Of a stretch of DNA of 64,000 bases, positions 61,499 through 64,000 are shown piece after piece. Position 1 is the stretch's first letter, and every line of letters starts with the position of its first letter. The notes below the pieces were generated by a model. That model did no database searches. It had not been told where the DNA came from and saw only the letters and a list, made by a program, of their open reading frames with translations. Both the position numbers and the translations under genes were made by a program. Source of the DNA: Actinokineospora spheciospongiae (lineage in GTDB: Bacteria > Actinomycetota > Actinomycetes > Mycobacteriales > Pseudonocardiaceae); NCBI RefSeq assembly GCF_000564855.1, contig NZ_AYXG01000103.1:62001-126000 (forward strand), written 5' to 3'.

Positions 61499-61882
61499 TC
61501 AGGGAGCCGTCTGCAGCTCGTAGTACGGGTTGTAGAGCACCTTGCGGCCGTCGCGCACCGCGAGCCTGCCCTTGGCCTTGACGGTGCGGCCGGGCTCGAT
61601 GCCCGCGATCCGGCGCCGTCCCAGCCAGACTAATGTCACACCCTCGGTCCCGTCGAACAGCTCCGCCTCCAGCGTGGCGGCCGCGTCCCTCGGGCACATC
61701 TCCACGCTGCGGAGCCTGCCGTAGACGGTCACCTCTTCACCGGAGCTGCAGTCGCACGCGCGCCGGGCACCCTGGGCCTCGGCGTTGACGGACAGGTCGG
61801 CCGCGTCGAGCTGCTCCACGTCCGTGGTCAGCTTCTTGACGAGACGGTGCCAGTACCCGTCCCCCCTGGTGGTGGTGCCCAT
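61499..61882 (-). CDS. OB-fold nucleic acid binding protein
   Basis: 127 residues, Rv2694c type. MGTTTRGDGYWHRLVKKLTTDVEQLD is the start; the OB-fold begins GEEVTVYGRLRSVEMCPRDAAATLEAELFDGTEGVTLVWLGRRRIAGIEPG and ends RKVLYNPYYEL, the five-strand pattern of single-strand nucleic acid binding proteins. The ATG at 61882 has GGGAGCGAG upstream. Likely first gene of an operon with DUF3159; divergent from the hydrolase at 61977. Confidence 0.88.
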   Translation of the reverse strand: MGTTTRGDGYWHRLVKKLTTDVEQLDAADLSVNAEAQGARRACDCSSGEEVTVYGRLRSVEMCPRDAAATLEAELFDGTEGVTLVWLGRRRIAGIEPGRTVKAKGRLAVRDGRKVLYNPYYELQTAP

Positions 61883-61976
61883 GTGCTCGCTCCCGGTGGT
61901 GGGGATCGGCCCCGACACCGATCCATGCACAATCAGCGTAACCGTGCTAAGGCCCTCTGAGGACAAGGATCGGAAC

Positions 61977-62696
61977 TTGAGTGTCACCCAGCCGCCCGAC
62001 GCCGGTCACACGGCTGTGCTGCTGCCCGGCACGGGGTCCGACGACCACTTCGTCCGGGAGGTGTTCACCGAGGCCCTGGCGGCCGTCGGGGTGCGGTTGC
62101 TGGCCCCCGCCCCGGTGCCGGGTCCGGACCTGGTCGAGGCCCACCTGGCGGCCCTGGACGAGGCCGCGCGCCGGGGCCCGGTGATCGTCGGCGGGATCTC
62201 CCTGGGCGCCCACGTGGCGGCCGAGTGGGCGGTGGACAACCTGGACCGGTGCGCGGGGCTGCTGCTGGCCCTGCCGGGCTGGACGGGCGCGGCGGAGGGC
62301 GCTCCGGGGGCCATCACCGCCGCCCACGGCGCGGCGGACGTCCGGGCCCGCGGGACGGAGGCCGCGCTGCGGTCGGCGGTGGCGGGGGTCGACGCGTGGT
62401 TGGCCGACGAGCTGACCCGCGCCTGGACCGGTCACGGCGACGGCCTGGCCGACTCCCTGGCCGCCGCGGCCTGCCGCGCCGCCCCGACCGAGGCGCAACT
62501 GGCGACCCTCGACGTCCCCGCCGGGGTGGCGACCTGCCTGGACGATCCGGTGCACCCCACCGACGTGGCGCGGGTGTGGGCGCGGGCGCTGCCCAACGCC
62601 GCGCTGTGCACGACCCGCCTGGAGGTCGTGGGGGTGGACCGCGCGGCGCTCGGCCGGGCCGCGGTCCTAGGCCTGCTGCGGGCCCGGGCGGCCTGA
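61977..62696 (+). CDS. Alpha/beta-hydrolase fold protein (Rv2695 type)
   Basis: About 239 residues. The start is probably TTG 61977, since AAGGA lies seven bases upstream and no ATG or GTG is well placed; GTG 61944 is an alternative. It has AVLLPGTGSDDHFVREVF as oxyanion loop and VIVGGISLGAHVAAEWA as nucleophile elbow with Ser; ATCLDDPVHP carries the likely acid. No clear terminal catalytic His is obvious, so activity is unsure. Equivalent to Rv2695 by position. Confidence 0.8.
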   Translation: MSVTQPPDAGHTAVLLPGTGSDDHFVREVFTEALAAVGVRLLAPAPVPGPDLVEAHLAALDEAARRGPVIVGGISLGAHVAAEWAVDNLDRCAGLLLALPGWTGAAEGAPGAITAAHGAADVRARGTEAALRSAVAGVDAWLADELTRAWTGHGDGLADSLAAAACRAAPTEAQLATLDVPAGVATCLDDPVHPTDVARVWARALPNAALCTTRLEVVGVDRAALGRAAVLGLLRARAA

Positions 62697-62718
62697 ACCC
62701 ACCCGGGACCGCGCGGCC

Positions 62719-63384
62719 TCAGCCCTGCTCGCCCTGCTGGGCGGCGGCGATGTGCTCGACGATCGCCTGCGGCAGATCGATCTGCAGCGGGGTGCGCACC
62801 GGCATCGGCTGCGTGCCGCGCACGACCACGGTGTTGCGGACCAGCTCGCGCAGCGCGCTCGCGCTGTGCTCGGTCAGCTCCTGGGGACCGGCGACGACAC
62901 CGCGCAGCATCCACCGGGGGCCGTCGACGCCGACGAAGCGCAGTTGCACCTCACCCGCCGTCGCGGCCAGCTCCTGGCCCCAGTCGCCGACCAGGCTGCG
63001 GACCTTGGCGCCGTCGGCGCGCAGTTGCTCCGCCAGCTCGCCGCAGACCTCCTTCCACAGGCCGCCGGACTTGGGGGCGGCGTAGGCGTTGAGGGTCAGT
63101 TGGCCGAGCTGGGTGAGGATGTGCACCGCGCGCACCGGCCCCGCCGGGTCCATCTCGACCTGCAGTTGGGCGCCCTCGGGCACCGGGATGCGGACCGAGC
63201 CCAGGTCGAGCCGGGCGAACTCGTCCTCCGGGGCGTCGGCCTCGTCGTAGGGCCCGGCCGCGCCGGGTCCGTCCCCGTCGAGGTCGTCCTGGTCGAAGTC
63301 GTCCCCGTCCAAGTCGTCCCCGGGGGTCTCCGCCGATCCCCGGCGCCCCCCGGCGTCGCCCTTGCGGCGTCCGAACAGTCCCAC
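62719..63384 (-). CDS. DUF3710 family protein
   Basis: 221 residues of the actinobacterial DUF3710 family (Rv2696c type). A basic head MGLFGRRKGD and an acidic stretch of Asp/Gly repeats (DDLDGDDFDQDDLDGDG) precede the conserved domain: LGSVRIPVPEGAQLQVEMD, AVHILTQLGQLTLNAYAAPKSGGLWKEV and GPRWMLRGVVAGP. Function unknown. The GTG overlaps the stop of the dut remnant by one base (TAGTG), so its translation seems coupled to that ORF. Confidence 0.92.
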   Translation of the reverse strand: MGLFGRRKGDAGGRRGSAETPGDDLDGDDFDQDDLDGDGPGAAGPYDEADAPEDEFARLDLGSVRIPVPEGAQLQVEMDPAGPVRAVHILTQLGQLTLNAYAAPKSGGLWKEVCGELAEQLRADGAKVRSLVGDWGQELAATAGEVQLRFVGVDGPRWMLRGVVAGPQELTEHSASALRELVRNTVVVRGTQPMPVRTPLQIDLPQAIVEHIAAAQQGEQG

Positions 63385-63527
63385 TAGTCCTCCGACCCCT
63401 TCCCTGACCCGGTGAGCACCGCGTGCCCGCCGGTCGACCCGTCCGGCAGCGCGGTGGCGACACCGGCGCCCACCGGCGCGCGCTCCCCCGGGGCGATCCG
63501 GATGGGGAGGACCTCCACGCTGGGCAC
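63384..63527 (-). pseudogene. dut: Internally deleted dUTPase remnant at the dut locus
   Basis: 47 codons from GTG 63527 to TAG 63384. The translation begins VPSVEVL, continues IAPGERAPVGAGVATALPDG, and ends STGGHAVLTGSGK. These match three separated parts of an actinobacterial dUTPase as I recall it (N-terminal PSVEVL, the APGERALVGTGVAIALPDG strand, and the C-terminal GSTGGHA tail), with about 25 and 90 residues in between missing. Catalytic motifs with Asp/Ser/Tyr are therefore gone. It lies exactly where dut lies in mycobacteria, between DUF3710 and DUF3093, keeps a TAGTCT box for leaderless start, and remains in frame. The comparison is from memory. Confidence 0.7.
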
Positions 63528-63535
63528 GAGCGGCG

Positions 63536-63545
63536 AGACTACCCT
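63536..63545. promoter_or_regulatory. Overlapping divergent -10 elements
   Basis: TAGTCT on the minus strand (63541-63536) lies eight bases before the dut-remnant GTG, and TACCCT on the plus strand (63540-63545) lies six bases before the DUF3093 GTG. They overlap by two bases, so the two leaderless promoters should compete. Confidence 0.45.
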
Positions 63546-63551
63546 GAGGTC

Positions 63552-64000
63552 GTGACGGACTCCTCGGGCGCCACGCGCGTCGACCCCTCCTACGCCGAGC
63601 GGCTCCACGTCACCTGGTACTGGTGGCCGCTGCCACTGCTGGCGGCGGGCATCCTCGCCGCAGAGATCCACATGGGCCACCCCGGCGTGCGGAGCTGGCT
63701 GCCGTACGCGGTGGTCGTGCCGCTGGCGGTGCTGATGCTCTGGCGGGCCGGGCGCACCCCGGTGGCGGTGCGCGACGGGAAGCTGCTGGTGGCCGACGCG
63801 AACCTGCCGCTGGAGCACGTGGGCGAGGTGCAGGTGGTCGAGGCCAAGGACAAGCGGCGGGTGCTCGGGCCGCACCTGGACCCGGCGGCGTTCGTGGTGC
63901 ACCGCGGCTGGGTGGGCCCGGTCGTGCGGGTGCGGGTCACCGACCCGGCGGACCCCACGCCGTACTGGCTGTTCAGCACCCGGCACCCGGAGCGGGTGGC
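63552..64000 (+). CDS. DUF3093 family membrane protein (partial, runs off the window)
   Basis: The first 149 codons of a DUF3093 protein (Rv2698 type) are present. It begins VTDSSGATRVDPSYAERLHVTWYWW, then two membrane helices (LPLLAAGILAAEIHMG and LPYAVVVPLAVLMLWRAG) and a soluble domain GKLLVADANLPLEHVGEVQVVEAKDKRR, HLDPAAFVVHRGWVG and DPTPYWLFSTRHPE, all family features. The GTG at 63552 with TACCCT before it suggests a leaderless message. The end of the gene is beyond base 64000. Confidence 0.92.
   Translation, partial: MTDSSGATRVDPSYAERLHVTWYWWPLPLLAAGILAAEIHMGHPGVRSWLPYAVVVPLAVLMLWRAGRTPVAVRDGKLLVADANLPLEHVGEVQVVEAKDKRRVLGPHLDPAAFVVHRGWVGPVVRVRVTDPADPTPYWLFSTRHPERV

Overview
The window is very GC-rich, densely coding actinomycete DNA. 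The backbone follows the order known around Mycobacterium tuberculosis Rv2676c-Rv2698: hemQ, hemG/hemY, hemE, a DUF3000 gene, RNase D, dxs, a TRAM/TrmA-type RNA methyltransferase, an APC-type permease, ceoB, ceoC, DUF3159, an OB-fold protein, a small alpha/beta hydrolase, DUF3710, the dut position and DUF3093. A mycothiol-dependent-type enzyme and a deazaflavin-type nitroreductase also occur. This gene content suggests a Pseudonocardiaceae-like member of the Actinomycetota; the genus cannot be settled from the sequence alone. Several genes have a TANNNT element 6-8 bases before a GTG or ATG, as expected for leaderless mRNAs.

Layout. 1-9 kb: TetR regulator, EamA exporter, a hydrolase-like lipoprotein without its nucleophile serine, a secreted EEP phosphodiesterase, a LigD-type polymerase, a histidyl-tRNA synthetase of unusual type and msrB. 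9.2-11.3 kb: a three-gene cassette of a TIGR04222-type membrane protein with a Gly/Cys tail, a DUF692/MNIO oxidase and a small partner; this looks like a membrane-anchored RiPP-type modification system. 11.4-16.5 kb: lipoprotein, secreted subtilase and a CoA-transferase. 16.5-24.9 kb: the late heme genes hemQ, hemG and hemE, interrupted by a sigma-region-4-like protein, a 102-bp tandem repeat array, and a divergent mycothiol-enzyme/MerR pair. 24.9-29.8 kb: an asparaginase homologue lacking catalytic residues, a secreted M14 carboxypeptidase and an M19 dipeptidase. 30-34.7 kb: LuxR-type response regulator, RNase D, P450, and a nitroreductase/TetR pair with three matching operators. 34.8-43.5 kb: fadA-fadB beta-oxidation operon with paired operators, hydrolase/TetR pair, DUF72 and HNH proteins, a two-component system and a class II aldolase.

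43.9-54.5 kb: dxs, followed by a divergent 2,309-residue Pro/Ala-rich protein carrying several unrelated repeat families between two folded ends, and then a 505-residue protein whose N-terminal domain resembles that of actinobacterial TNT-toxin proteins but whose C terminus is only Pro-rich. 54.5-59.1 kb: RNA methyltransferase and KimA-like permease, divergent from the TrkA-type ceoB-ceoC pair, probably a potassium uptake module. 59.2-64 kb: HicB-like orphan, acyl desaturase behind a perfect 20-bp palindrome, DUF3159/OB-fold operon, hydrolase, DUF3710, and at the expected dut locus only a 47-codon, apparently internally deleted dUTPase remnant. The window ends inside DUF3093.

The heme, isoprenoid, potassium and beta-oxidation genes are housekeeping functions. 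The MNIO cassette, the giant Pro-rich protein, the tandem repeat array and the dut remnant are the parts most worth following up. All calls were made by reading the sequence and translations by eye; no database search was run.
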